Source of the DNA: Polytrichum commune
Lineage: Eukaryota; Streptophyta; Polytrichopsida; Polytrichales; Polytrichaceae
Assembly: GCA_950295325.1 (NCBI GenBank)
Contig: OX485803.1
Span: 26,536,001-26,600,000 of the forward strand
DNA: 64,000 nt
Direction: 5' to 3'
The notes beneath the pieces were generated by a model that searched no databases, was not told the origin of the DNA, and saw nothing but the letters and a program-made list of their open reading frames with translations. The position numbers and the translations under genes were made by a program. Shown one piece after another: positions 25,311 to 37,790 of this stretch (position 1 is the stretch's first letter; each line of letters opens with the position of its first letter).

Positions 25311-26588
25311 GTGTTAAAATGTGAGATCTTTTTATTGCCATAAACTTGTAATTTTCTTACCAAGACTAACTGCCTACAATTTGAATTTTATCCTATGCCA
25401 GAACCCTACACGCAGATGACAAGCATGACACTGATCAGGGTACGAAAGATAAGAGACAACGAAGCAGGAAATCAAGTGCACAAAAGAATGTTTCAAGAAT
25501 TGACAAGTTGGAGCACACATCTTTGGATACAGGTTCTTGCAACTGTTCATCCCCAATCAATCTAGCAGATTCAAATTTGTGGGCAAGCCTTGATTTCCTC
25601 TAGTTATAGACTGCACGTTCAAAGCAACATGCAGTTTAGATGATTCAGACTTGTAAAACAAACTTATACCAGCTCCGCCTTTTCCACCAATGCGAGTGCT
25701 TATTGATATGCGAGTGCTTATCTATATCTATAGATATATGTGTGGTTTTCCTCGTTTTGATGCTCCCATTGTAGTAGCCATCGCCCCACACTAAGTCCCT
25801 GTCATTCATACATAAAATCCGATGCTCAGGGACCACAAATCTGATCAGCACTGAAACCGAATCCCCACTCTACATGCACCAAGAGTTTTGGTACTAGGCT
25901 CCTCAGGTTATGTTGGATAGACATCGGGTTTAATAACCTCCACAGCTGTGGATGATCTGTACACAACCCAACTGCAAGACACAACAGCAGACACAACTGT
26001 AAGCAAGAAATTCTTGCCAGTCACCACCAAGACTAGAAGCTTCTGCAAGTTCAAAGAGCATGTAAGATCTCATTGTGCAATAACACCAAATCAAGTCACC
26101 TCTTGCTCCTCTCGTCCTTCTCAAGAGAAACTCACAGGTGCTACAAACCCTAAACAGCCGAGTCCCTTCGAAATCCCAGAACTCCAAACTCGAAGCGAAG
26201 AGAAGATCTGAGAGGAAGAGGCACTAACTTATGTGTGAGCAAGAGGCCATAATAAGACTTGTCGTTGCAATCCCTTTTGCTTATTCACTGCCACTGCCAG
26301 CCTTGTGCTCCATAATGGATTTGACTTTTACCTATTATTGAGTAGGCAAGAGACTTGTGCCAACCTTGTGTTCCTTAATGAGTTTGAAGTTTGTCTATTA
26401 TTAAGTAAGCAAGGGGCTCGTGAGGACCTAATGGACTTCATGTGATTAGACCTACAATTTTTTATTTCTTATTCATGAGCTGGATTTTTAGGACATTTCG
26501 CCATTCACCTAAATTAATTTCCTAACTTTCTGGCAAATTGGTTGCATAATTTTTTTTTAATTCCGACATTACTATTTGGAATTATTAT
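25311..26588. other. 3' non-coding part of the pogo-like element
   Basis: No second gene. The frame at 25948-26211 is not supported. 26290-26420 contains a short diverged duplication around GAGTAGGCAAGAGACTTGTG and AAGTAAGCAAGGGGCTCGTG. Confidence 0.55.
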
Positions 26589-26616
26589 TTGCCGAAGCTG
26601 CCCCTAAGGTACGGTA

Positions 26617-27806
26617 GTCATTTTCTGATAGATCATTAGAATGATACGATGTTGCAACTTTAGATTTACCACAAATCAGAGAATTTCTCTCACTCCAAAG
26701 CAAATAGTATTACTACTTGGTCACAATAGAAAACTGCATTCTATTTAGGATCAGATACAATTGCACTTATTTAGTGTTAGCTCTTATATCTGAACCCATC
26801 TACCTACCTTTTACTCCTATTTGTCAATATTTTGGGACGGCTTATAGCACAGTTATGCTGTTGAATTTTACTTAAAGACAGACCAGCAGAAATGTCAAAA
26901 GTTTCCTTTGTACCGAAGTGCTGCCCAATTTTTCCCATATTTTCTTTATAGAAAAGTCACACATTATCAAAAGGAATGACCTAGTCCCCCTGTCAAGATA
27001 GACCTCCTGGTTGTACCAAGTCGCAAGAAAAGTTACGCTGCCGAACTTTTACTGGACTTTACAAAGAGTCATGCTGCCCAACCTTCCTCGGAAAATCTCA
27101 ATTTGAGGTTCTTATTCACTCAAATACATGTTTCTGATTTCTATTTTATGTTGCTTTACTATATGCTTCGTTTTGTATCGCTATATACCACAGATATATG
27201 TTATTTTGATTATCTTTATCTCTGAGTTATACTTATGCTTATATATGTACAACATATATATACATCAGTAAGGTTATTTCTTCTCTTTTTGATTTTTCGG
27301 CTTAGATTCTGTTTTAATCCTCTCTGCTTAAACTAAGGACGGTAATTACTACCTTAAGTTAAGCACAGTGAAATCAGAGTCATTTCCCTTTGTCAAAACT
27401 CTACTGGTTACCCGAACTCAGAGTTATTTTTACCTCCAGAAACCGCTCCCGACTCCAGGTCAGTAGACTCACCATCCAACTAGTTACTGTACCTAGAATT
27501 AGTATAATTTGGATAGATTTCAGAGTCCGAATATACTTAGGGAAAGTAACTTGTATATACTGTAGATAGTATATACATAACCAACGTATATATGTCTGTA
27601 CTACTCATACACTGTACGCAGGCTAGGATACCAGTATACACATCTGCATATTCTACCCCATACAAAATTTCATCTCAGGCCATTAGACAGAGTCCAAACC
27701 TACTCAAAAAGTTCCTGGTCATACCATATGCAAATCTGATTGCTAATTTCTCAACCAAATGTAGACATCACCATATACTGTCGTTATAGCTACCCTCTCT
27801 ACAACA
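26617..27806 (+). other. Copia untranslated leader
   Basis: AT-rich, between the pogo-like insertion and gag. No frame is supported. Together with 23086-23161 it makes an unusually long leader, about 1.25 kb. Confidence 0.6.
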
Positions 27807-29516
27807 ATGGCTAATAGGATTGAGGTAATGTCTACAAAAACATCTTTTACTGAAACTAAGATGCATGCTTTAATGTTCGCACCACTAAGTGCGGATGGTT
27901 CCAACTTCCTAGAATGGGTAAATGACGCTAAAGTGTTATTGGGTGCGGTGGATCTTGCAAAGACCCTCACCAAGCCATATCCATCCGACGATGACGAAGA
28001 AGACACAACAACCACAACCACAACAACAACAACCAGGACACCAAAGATACCGGAGGCGGCCAAATGGCACACCCTCATGATACTTAGGCGTCACCTCGAT
28101 CACGCGCTGAGGCTCCAATACTTACAGATCGAGGACCCTGCGGAGCTTTGGTCGGAGCTCCATTCGAGATTCGATCACCAACAAACTTTGTTCTTGACTC
28201 AAGCCCGCACTGACTGGACAAATATCCGCGCACTCGATTTCCCGAATTTTTCAGCGTTCAACTCGGAACTGCACCGGATAATCGCCCAACTCCGAATCTG
28301 TGGCGTAGAGATCTCGGAGGCGGAGCAGATCAAGAAGACCTTGTCCACATTCCCGCCCGCAACGGCCATACTCTCGCAGCAATACTGAAATATGAAATTC
28401 AAGAAGCATTCAAAGCTGATGGCCCACCTGTTACTCGCTGAAAAACACCACCAGCTTTTTATGTGCAACGCGGAGTCCCGACCAGCGAGGGAGGTGCATA
28501 CCACCATCGCCAAGATCGAGGACACCGAGCCAGAGGAGCTGAACGGCATGACGGGAGCAATCGCACCGGTGGCGGGAACGGGACCGCGGCGGGACGACCC
28601 ACCGACGCAACACCACGCGGAAGTCCACGTTGGAGAGGCCTCACATAGGCCACCAAGAGGTTCTTTCCGAAAAACCCCACCCAAATGGCATAACAAACCT
28701 GCAACAGGAAACCCACACAGACCTAAACACTTCCCACCTAACCATGAACAGATTAAACCAACCTCGGGGAATTGTCACAAATGTGGGAGAAAATGCCATT
28801 TTGCAAAGGACTGCAGGGCATCACAGTACATTGTAGACATGTTCAGAGAGTTGCAAGAACTCCGCAATAAGCCTAGACAGAATTATAACTTTAAGCCTTC
28901 GGATATGCCTGAATTTGATTATGATGTGGAAAACTTTATGGCAATCTACGAGGGGACCACGTCAAACCAAGACGTAGCCCTCCTAGATAGCGCCTCAACA
29001 CACACAATTCTAACTAAGGGTGAATTCTTTCACTTCCAAAGTGAGAAGTCCTGGTCCAATTGCAAAATATTAACAATGGCTGGAAACCGGACCTTAAGGT
29101 TCCGGGAGGGCCGAACAATCGTCGTGTTGGCCAAGGGATTCCCCCTCGATTGTCCGAAGGCAATGTATGCCCCACACGCCCCGAGGAGCTTGATCAGCTA
29201 TTGGGATCTGAGGGCGAGGAATATCCACCTCAGTACAACGATGCAGGGCGATGAAGAAGTAATCGAGCTTAGGCAAGGACCCAAGGTCATTGCCACCGCT
29301 AACGCGGGCTTCAATGGACTTTATAAGGTTGCCATAAAGCCCTTGGCATCTAGCCCCACCCTAGGTGAGGAAGAGGTATGCATGGCCGCATGGGAGGGAG
29401 GTCCCACGTCGGAGCGCAACTTGGGGCAGGGGGTATCTCTAGACACTAAAGTCGCCAAGCCAGACATTTGGCACTCTAGACTGGGCATCCGGGAACAACG
29501 GTGTTCCGGCGGATGA
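27807..29516 (+). pseudogene. Copia gag-protease (capsid, zinc knuckle, protease), with an in-frame stop
   Basis: ATG at 27807. The gag region (LEWVNDAKVLLG; LQIEDPAELWSELHSRF; IRALDFPNFSAFNSELHRI) matches plant UBN2-type gag. A TGA at 28386-28388 interrupts the frame, which then continues in the same phase from 28389. A CCHC knuckle (CHKCGRKCHFAKDC, C-X2-C-X4-H-X4-C) lies near 28776, the protease motif LLDSASTHTI near 28981, and the pre-integrase motif DIWHSRLG near 29463. It ends by frameshift at 29516. 28013-28032 is an ACAACA run coding for poly-Thr. Confidence 0.9.
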
Positions 29517-31253
29517 TCCCCTTAACCAAGGTCACAATCTTACAACGGCCGACGCCGGGAAAACGCATGAATGTGTGACCTGCATACAGGGAAAACTAAT
29601 CCGGAGACCTTCACCTTGGACCTTACCCACAGTATTGCCACTGCCACTCTACAGGATACACGGGGATATTTGTGGGCCGATAAACCCACATTCGGGAACC
29701 TTTCGCTACTATATTGTCCTTGTGGACGCATCGGGAAGCCACCTCGAGGTCACCTTACTCCCGACCCGGAACTTGGCCTTTCCCAAACTCTTAGCCATCC
29801 TCCTTAGGTACAAAAACCATTTTCCCAACAACCCAATCAAATACCTAAGGATGGACAACGCCCAAGAATTCCGGTCCCACGCATTCGAAGACTGTTGTAC
29901 GGCATTCGGGATAACCTTACCTACTCGGTCCCGTACGAACACTCACAGAATGGCCTAGCAGAGGCATTCGTGAAGAAGATACAACTGGTTGTGAGGCCTT
30001 TATTGCTTCACTCTCGCCTCCCATCCAATATGTGGGACAACGCGGTACTACACGTCGCAGCCCTACTAAAACTTAGACGTACCCTCCTTAATAACCAAAC
30101 CCCGCATGAACTCCTTTCTTGGAGACTGCCAAACGTGGCTCACATCCGAATCTTCGGATGCCAGATTTAGGTCCCTCTCCCAGACTCAAAACGGCACAAG
30201 ATCAGTCCCCAAACACATGAGGACATCTACGTTGGTTATGACTCGTCCTCTATCATCCGTTACCTTGAACCCACAACCGGGAACTTGCTCAAGGCCAGAT
30301 TTGCTAATTGCAAATTTTTAAGCACAGATTTTCCAACTTACCCTCAACTAAGTCATCCCCAACCTTAAACTTCGGTGCACCGGAGACCCTCACAATGAAT
30401 CCAAACCCACCCATATCCTTGACCAATACCGAAATAACCAAACTCATCAATCTCAAAGCCTTAGCCGAGAATGTCCCGGATGGTTTCTCAACCAAAGAAC
30501 GGATCATTTAAAATATGATTCCCAGAACTGCAAAATATCCTACCTCCCAAAACCGGGAATGTCCTACCTAAAAAAGCCCACCTTCCAAAACACCTACTAA
30601 ACGGACACCTAAACAACCCAAGGTTCATTTCACCACCGAGTCCTTAGACTCGAGTCCCGAGACTGACCCGACCATATTGAATCAAGCAAAGAAGAGGAAA
30701 GATTGGCCACAATGGAAAACGGCCTTAGAGGCCAAGTTTTCATCCCTCCGAAAGTACAACGTATTTTCGAACATCTCAGATGACCTTAAAAAACCACCCA
30801 TTGGCCATAAATTCATCTTTACCCGCAAGCTAGATTTACAAGGACGGGTACTAAGGTACAAGGTAAGATTAATCGCCGAAGGCTTACTCAAAGACTCGAG
30901 GTAGACTTTAATCAAACTTACTCACCAGTGATGGATTGTGTTTCATTCAGGTACCTACTTGCTTTGACAGTCCACCTTGCCTTAAAGATCTACCTGCCGG
31001 ATGTGATCACCGCGTACCTTCACGGTACCTTGGACTCAATCTCTATATAAATCCTCCACCTGGATTCCTAGAATCCATGCCTAAGCCCAAACCGGGACGG
31101 TTTGTAGGCTTGAGGATTTACAAGGCCTTGTATGGCCTCAAGCAATCAAACCGAGCCTGGTACCATCACCTATGTCATTTTCTCATATCACAAGGTTTTA
31201 TCCATAATCCCACCTTACCTTGGATTTTTACTTATCGCACAAAAGATGGTTTT
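29517..31253 (+). pseudogene. Copia integrase and N-terminal reverse transcriptase, multiple frameshifts
   Basis: The integrase core is visible as HGDICGP (first Asp), YLRMDNAQEF (second Asp) and, after a frameshift near 29925, HSQNGLAEAF (Glu). The target-binding region ends near IRIFGCQ at 30165. RT begins near 30677 (KDWPQWKTALEAKFSSL) and continues through RYKVRLIAEG, DVITAYLHGTLD and YKALYGLKQSNRAWY. It is interrupted at 31253 by copy 2 of the large DNA transposon; the remaining RT resumes at 47707. No functional polyprotein can be made. Confidence 0.88.
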
Positions 31254-31281
31254 AACACTATATTCGTTAAATTGAGACTTT
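31254..31281 (+). repeat. Left terminal inverted repeat of the large transposon
   Basis: Starts AACACTATATTCG. Matched by the reverse complement of 47679-47706 and by the copy 1 terminus at 20651. After it, the left end diverges (TTCTAGTCTCAAATT) from the right end (TTGGGCATTTTGAGAC). Confidence 0.85.
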
Positions 31282-31407
31282 TTCTAGTCTCAAATTAATA
31301 TATGGATCAAACAACATTCCGTGTTCCGAAACTATATTGCGAACAATCTCAAATATATTATATGTTCTAATATCCCAAATCTATTATGTGTGGACATAAG
31401 CACATAT

Positions 31408-31466
31408 GGTAGAGCACTCAACACCAACTTCATCAACAAAAACACTTTGGGTAGAGCACTCCAAAC
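31408..31466 (+). repeat. Left subterminal repeats, two copies
   Basis: GGTAGAGCACTCAACACC (31408-31425) and GGTAGAGCACTCCAAAC (from 31449). Read inward from the terminus, these match the right-end motif GGTAGGGCAATCCAAACC. Subterminal clusters like this are transposase-binding sites in En/Spm-type elements; the function here is inferred. Confidence 0.65.
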
Positions 31467-31784
31467 TAGTTTCATCCAATAAACATATAAAATGGTTTAT
31501 ATTATTAGCATGGTCAATAAAATATAGACATTGCAACATACAAAGTGCATGCAATAAATGCATTTTTCTTCAATGGACAATTTAGTCCCAAACTTAATAA
31601 AAAAATGAACTTCACATTTGTATTGAAATATAGTAAATGGATATTCATCCAACCCCAAACAATATAGCATTCGCAAGTTCTACCCAAACTTTGCCCCAAG
31701 TTTGAGGAGCACACATATGAGTAATATATATTCGTCGAATTACATATTACACTATAATCATGCTAACACAATCCTACCAACTTC
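31467..31784. other. AT-rich 3' flank of the minus-strand gene
   Basis: No coding feature. It probably holds the 3' UTR and polyadenylation signals of the DUF7869-like gene (several AATAAA/AATAAT-like hexamers on the minus strand), which I cannot resolve further. Confidence 0.4.
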
Positions 31785-34700
31785 TCATTTAACGTGGGTT
31801 GCTTCTTCTGCGATCCGAGCAAGGTTGTCTTTTGCAAAAGTTATGTACTTTTGAGGGATGGACACCGATCCACTATGATTTTTCCGTGGTTTCCATGCTA
31901 TGAATATGGAATCTGTATCTATCCAAGATGGACCATGCTCAGAATCCACCTTCCACCGAAAGTTAGGGTTTGTATCCCAGCCTGTATAATGCCGAACAAC
32001 ATCTTCATTCCGTGATGTCGGTCGGTAGTACTCTACTTGTATTTGTCGAAAATGAGGGCTGGAAGTTACAAAATTTGGTTTGGACAAAGCTCTTGCCACC
32101 CACACTGGCTTTGCATATGTCTCATCTCCAGGACGCAAAATGAGCATATAACCTTCATGACAATCCACTGCAATGCGGAAAGATGGTGGCGGACGACTAC
32201 TAGCAGGCCCCACGTAATGGTCGTCCACATCAAACTCCTCTCGAACCTCTCCATTTCCCAAAAGACTAGCCTCCGAAGCTTGTACATTGACACGTGTTTG
32301 TGGCCAAAACCCATGCCTTAAAGTAAGGGGTGTATCTTGATGAAGGTTTGCCAAAGCGCCACGAACACGTGTCCAATATTGTATCCAACTTCCGTAACGA
32401 AGCCAACACGATCCACCAACATCCGCTACCCTCAAACTCTCCCAATATTGTATGAAGCCTGATATGCCTTTACAAATGTCCTCCAAATTCTTCATGGGTA
32501 TTGGTTTGCAAGGCTTAGGCTCTCCGTCAGGCAACATCGTCCTTCCTTCCCCATCAACACGCCATACAAGGAGACCCTCCGGCGGGCTCCAGTCTTGTGA
32601 TGTGCACAACAACTTGTATTGCATGGCGGGGACACCATCGTCACGCACGTAGAACCGAAATTGTTGTGCCTTCGTATGCCCGATCAATCGGTGAGCTCCG
32701 CTTCGAATATACGGTTCTATAAATGCCTTGAAGTCTGGAACCTCCTCAATCATATGTGGGATGACGGGAATGTTCTCCAAATCCATGTACGACTTCATCA
32801 ACAATGGGATTGTTGGAAAATCCTCCTCGCGCAACTTCATGCTCCACCGCCCAAAGGACGCATCAATATCATCGTGCGTGTGGCCTACCAATAGAAAGGA
32901 CACAAAAACCTCCTTGAAAATGCCTTTCGCAACCAACAACGACCAATATGCAAAAACATATCTACTTTTATTGTCCTTCGCACAATTGTCCAATTGGACA
33001 CGCAGAGTTGGGGGCAAATTCTTGGCAATCACATCTTCACTTGGTGGCTCCGGCAATGAGTGCACGCATACATCTCTTCCATCCAAGACCGCTTCATATA
33101 GAGGTGTTGATCCCGAGTTTTCAAATAGCAATCTTGATGAATAGGACGGCGGTTTCTCCAAATCATGTAAAAGCTTTGCAAATGACCCTATCGTGTGGTT
33201 TGAATCCCCCGGATACAAATCAAGAGCATAATGAGCATACTTGACATCTCCATGCCCATGTGCAATCATTCCTGCAAAGGCAACCCAATGGTTTAATATT
33301 CAACTATAACACCAAAAAATTCACATGGTGTACATATATGGCCCCAAGTACAAACCTAAACGCACAAATTTGTGTTTAGGTAATGCAATGCAATTGTTAT
33401 CAAAATCACCTGTAACCGAAACAGGAAGCTTAAAAAGGCCGTCCGTGGCTTTTATTCGATTTGCAAAACATGGTGAGGTTGTTTTGGCATGGTCCATTTT
33501 GTCATGGATGATTGTAAGGACTTCCAAAGGCCTGGAGATGGACAAAGCTCTATTTGTGTAGTAATCATTACGGTGTGCCTCTTGCATGTTCACATGCTTG
33601 AAATAGTTCATTTGATGTGCGGCATAGGACTCTGTCCCCATCGTGTGTGCATCTCGAAGGCGTTTCAACTTCTCGCATTTGGAACAACGGGCAAATTTGT
33701 CGCCTCGTCTTTTTGTGATGTATTCGCTAAAGTGAGATTTTTTGATAGCACTCAGTTTCGACAACGAAATAGGGTCCAACCCGGCCTTCTCGCCAACTGC
33801 GTTTACGTCCAACAATATGTCTTTCCATTTCGTGCCTGTAGGAAGAACCTTCTCCACAACCTTTTCACCGGTTGCGAGTGTCCGTGTTTTGTGCGGCATT
33901 GCATCGGCAAGGGGGACAATGATGGTTGCCAGAGTGGCTGTTGCTTGTCTCGTTGCTTCTCTTGGTTTCTTTAAGCCCGTGTTCCCATGGTGACGGGCAC
34001 GGCGGCCTTCATTGGCATACGCGGCTTGTCTATAAAATTCCGCTTTCGACACACCGTGAATGGTGTACCATGCCGTACAACACACGTCTATGCTCTCAAG
34101 GGTGATGACCTTGCGACCCGCTCCGTTCACATGTATCGCCCTATGGACATCAAGTTTTTTGGTGGATCTTAGACGGAAATCTCCAAGCCACATTTCTTCA
34201 CGGATGGCCTTCAATTTATCTCTTGGGAACAATTGGCAACAACGATGTACACAACAATCCTTCGTAGCAACTTCTCTAATAGACTCCTCACAGAGCAACC
34301 TTTGATGTTTACACTTATTTGCAGACGGAGTAGGACGTGTCAATGTTTCGTACTTCCGAAGGCCTTTGCGTGGCCGAATGTTTGCTTGGAGCTCCTGTTG
34401 GATTTGGACGTGTCGTCGCTCATGGTCGCGCAAGCTAACCCCCTCAATTGTCACATTCCTCAACGGCCACCTTCGCAACGAGAACCTATGAGTTGGATTG
34501 ACTTCCGAATGTACAAGTGATTCTAATATAACAACTCCAACGTCCTCGGTGCCAAGGGAGTGTTCATCAATGCAATCTTGTGGATGTGTGTTACGACAAA
34601 TACCCTCCGCCACAGCAACTCCACTGTCATTAACAAGTACCACATCCAAATTCACCCATGAAGCTCGTGAAAGCCCCGCACATTCCACAATGGGGCAAAA

Positions 34701-34853
34701 AGGGTCAGATGGCGAAGGACTCCCCAAATGACCTTCATCTGCACTGTCATCAAAACTATCCTCCCCGACAATGTCTAGCTCATCCCCAGACAGAGATTGG
34801 GTGCTGCCCATGTCTTCAGAGAAGGAATCCCCTCTTCCACCAACTCCCTCCAT
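31785..34853 (-). CDS. DUF7869-like protein, candidate RNase H-fold transposase, two exons
   Basis: Minus-strand exons 34853-33410 and 33271-31785 join in frame (donor ACAG/GTGATT, acceptor TTTGCAG/GAATG) to about 976 residues. The N-terminal part is acidic and Ser-rich. The middle is Cys-rich (KDCCVHRCCQLFPRDKL; ARCSKCEKLK). The C-terminal half has IIHDKMDHAK, ALDLYPGDSNHTI, LRVQLDNCAKDNKSRYVF, GIFKEVFVSFLLVGHTHDDIDASFGRWS, as I remember the DUF7869 family of plants, fungi and oomycetes. Spaced acidic residues (DKMD, QLDN, HDDID) would fit a DDE/RNase H active site; that reading is inference. I prefer Met at 34853 because TTTGTGTAG/GC just upstream looks like a splice acceptor. No stops or frameshifts, so it may be functional. 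Confidence 0.8.
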
Positions 34854-34874
34854 TGCGCCTACACAAATGCACAT

Positions 34875-35050
34875 GAAACCTCAACAAACATGGACACAAC
34901 GTAAGGGTCCAAAAAAATCAAATATTGGAAAATGCAAAACATCACGATAAATGGGGACACTGAGGATCAAGACATTTGCAACACAAATGCAATGTGAGCT
35001 CCCAATACTATGCGCCAGTCCACAAAATGTTCCACAAAATATTTTGGGTG
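34875..35050 (-). promoter_or_regulatory. Probable upstream region of the DUF7869-like gene
   Basis: Short AT-rich stretch between the first coding exon and the palindrome array; a 5'-UTR intron probably ends at about 34859. The promoter itself may lie within or beyond the array. No TATA box stands out. Confidence 0.35.
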
Positions 35051-35054
35051 GGAG

Positions 35055-36090
35055 TTTGGGTCGGCCGACCTAAACCCTGTGGCACCAGGGATTGAGGGCC
35101 ATCCACACCTTGCCCGTGGGATAGGGTCGGGTTCCGGTCGACCGACTCAAACCTTGTACAATGATGGGTTGAGGGCCATTTAGAATTCCATCACGCTGTG
35201 GGGAAAATTTTGGGTCGACCGACCCAATCCTTGTCATGGTCAACTACAACCTCCGAAACTGGGGAAGGGGTTGGGTCGACCGACCCAATCTTTGACGGGG
35301 TTAATCCACCCACACTGGATAGGGGTTTGGGTCGGTCGACCCAAACTTTCACAGGCTAAATCCATCCACACTGGGAAGGGGTTTGGGTCGACCGACCCAA
35401 ACTTTCACAGGGTAAACCCACCACACTCGGAAGGGGTTTGGGTCGGTCGACCCAAACTTTCACAGGGTAAGTCCACCCACACTGGGAAAGGGTTTGGGTC
35501 GGTCGACCCAAACTTTCACAGTGTAAATCCACCCACACTGGGATGAGGTTTGGGTCGCTCGACCCAAACATTACATATGATGGGATAAGGTTCCTACTCT
35601 GTCCGTCCAAACCTTCTGAGTACCTTGGGTAAGGGCCATTAACAATTCGTTCACGATGTGCGAAAAAATTTGGGTCGACCGACCCAAACCTTCTAAAAGG
35701 TTTTACGATAAACGCCCATAGTGGGGTAGGGGTTTGGGTCGACCGACCCAAATCTCAGAAGGGTCAGACTAGACCCCCCCCCCCAACACTAGTGAAGGGG
35801 TTTGGGTCGACCGACCCAAACCTCACAAGGGTCAGACTAGACCCCCCCCCCAAACACTAGTGAAGGGGTTTGGGTCGACTGACCCAAACCTCACAAGGGT
35901 CAGACTAGACCCCCCCCCCCCCCAACACTAGTGAAGGGGTTTGGGTCGACCGACCCAAACCTCACAAGGGTGAGACTAGAACCCGCCCACACTAGTGGAG
36001 GGGTTTGGGTCGATCGACCCAAACCTCAGAATGGTCAGACTAGAACCCGCCCACACTAGTGGAGGGGTTTGGGTCGACCGACCCAAACCT
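35055..36090. repeat. Array of about 17 copies of a 22-bp near-palindrome in the central spacer
   Basis: Arms GTTTGGGTCG and CGACCCAAAC around a 2-bp centre (AC, GT, GC, CT or AT) recur about every 55-75 bp from 35055 to about 36088. Some are degenerate (near 35130, 35592). The spacers are themselves related: first CAAACTTTCACAGGGTAA-type, later CTCACAAGGGTCAGACTAG with runs of C (35777, 35842, 35911). Arms are conserved while centres and spacers vary. The array separates two divergent genes. Confidence 0.93.
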
Positions 36091-36944
36091 CACAAGGGTC
36101 AGACTGAAACCCGCCAACACTAGTGTCGACTGACGTATAATACAGCGTATAATGCGGCGTATAATGCAGTGGATATTGAGAGGTGTGTGGAATTTCATCT
36201 CATTGCAAAGTTCACTGCGGACTTGCATGCTGTGAATAGGTCCTCATGAACAACAGCGTGAACGAACCTCGAAGTACAGCTCCGACTAAGAGTTCTCTCT
36301 ACGAATTCAGGAGTGGGAGAAGAGCAAAAAAGAACCAACTTTTGGGGGGTGCGCCCCTTTATACTATCCACCTCCACTTGCCCGACTTCCTCATTGGATG
36401 CCTTTCCCGCCTTCTTATTTCAAACCTCCTGACAGAATTCCCCGTTTTCTGTTTATTGTAGAAAATGCGCATCTTTCAATGCCCCTCTCATACCCCAGCC
36501 GTCATATGTCTTAGTCTATGATATTTAATCTTTTTTTGGTTTTGTGTGTATATGACATACGACATTGGGAGGAAGGGTGGCGGCCACATTAATTTTTTCA
36601 AGTGTCACAACGGTATATTTTAACCAATATGTATACCCAACCACAACTCCATTCAATGCTTTCAAGTGCAAACCTATTTAGGTGGGGTTGGGGCCATTTG
36701 GAGGTTGCAATTATGAGAGAGTTTCCAAGGCTTGAGGCCATTGTCATGATGAATAAAATTATTTATTTGTCTCCCCTAAACCCTAAACCCTAGAACATTG
36801 CGGCTCTGTTATCTCGCATGGAAGTGTGGCAATGATAAACGTATGTGGACGTTGTTAAGGGGATACTAACTAGCAATGTCGCTTTTTGGTTCAATCTTTT
36901 AATGTTATTTCAATCCATCCTCAAGTTCACTTCAAGTTTACTAA
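36091..36944. other. Spacer with short repeats, no gene
   Basis: 36131-36170 has three GCGTATAAT or CGTATAAT repeats, and 36770-36794 contains CCCTAAACCCTAAACCCTAG (telomere-like). The short frames have no support. Confidence 0.5.
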
Positions 36945-37790
36945 TGTGTGTGACCAAAACATCCAAAGTTGGACCCTAAACCCTTATAACATCCACAACA
37001 TGAAATACGTATTGACAAAATACAAAACCAATTAGTATATCATGTTTAAACGTCCCAAATAACATATTAACATGATCAAGATTGTATTTACTATAACCTT
37101 CCTATTAGACTCTTCTTCATATTATGCAAACAATATCTGTTATATCTTTCTCCATTATCCAATACATGTGGAGGGAACAATGAATAAGAACATGATTGCG
37201 TGAATGGCTTCATTTGATGTTGTGCTTCTCTTATTTACTTTTGCATCACATTCCATATATTAAATACATCATGAACCATGGTTTATTGGCGACTATGTGA
37301 TTCCCTAAAGTGAGCAAAACATCCAAAGTTGAACCCCTTACCCCTAATAACATCCACAACATTTCATGTTATTTGAATAAACACAAGACCATTCACTATA
37401 TCACGTTTAAACGTCCGTAATAACAAATAAACATAATCAAGATCGTCTTTTCTATTACCTTCCAGTAAAAACCTATTCTCACCAGTAAGTCAATGTTATA
37501 TGTTAATATTGGATAGATTAATATGTTATAAACCTAACTCCTAAACCCTAAACCCTAAACCCTAAATACAAAAATTCGTAGTTGTTCACTGCTACCTCCA
37601 CATACAAACAACATGAACTTTATCTTGCGCCATTATGTAATATACGTGGAGGGAACATTCAATAACAACATGATTGCGTCAAAGGGCTTCATTTGATGTT
37701 GTGGTTCTCCGATTTACTTTTATATCACATTCGAAGTACATATATCACGATCCATGGTTTATTGGCGACTATGTGATTCATTCAAGTGAG
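36945..37790. repeat. Tandem duplication of about 370-480 bp within the large transposon
   Basis: 36955-37312 and 37314-37790 share AAAACATCCAAAGTT, AACATCCACAACAT, ACGTTTAAACGTCC or ATGTTTAAACGTCC, CTATTACCTTCC or CTATAACCTTCC, GTGGAGGGAACA, AACATGATTGCGT, CTTCATTTGATGTTGTG and GGTTTATTGGCGACTATGTG in order. Confidence 0.75.
37541..37565. repeat. Telomere-like CCCTAAA repeats
   Basis: Three consecutive CCCTAAA units in an AT-rich context, with shorter relatives at 36776-36793. Plant-type telomere sequence, here interstitial within a transposon. Confidence 0.75.

Larger units (their letters stand above)
23164..26614 (+). mobile_element. Pogo/mariner-like DNA transposon, 3.45 kb
   Basis: Perfect 26-bp inverted repeats: 23164-23189 (CCGTACCTTAGGGGCAGC onward) and 26589-26614 reversed. 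Both ends are flanked by TA (23162-23163, 26615-26616). It carries a DDD transposase at 23546-25310. It is inserted in the leader of the copia element between the primer binding site and gag. Perfect TIRs suggest a recent insertion. Confidence 0.93.

Noticed and set aside
33325..34876. Plus-strand frames opposite the DUF7869-like gene
   Set aside because: Antisense shadows of a well-supported spliced minus-strand gene.
35271..35751. Open frames on both strands across the palindrome array (GRPTQT or VDRPK repeats)
   Set aside because: They are open because the motif has no stop in any frame. No start context, domain or splice support.
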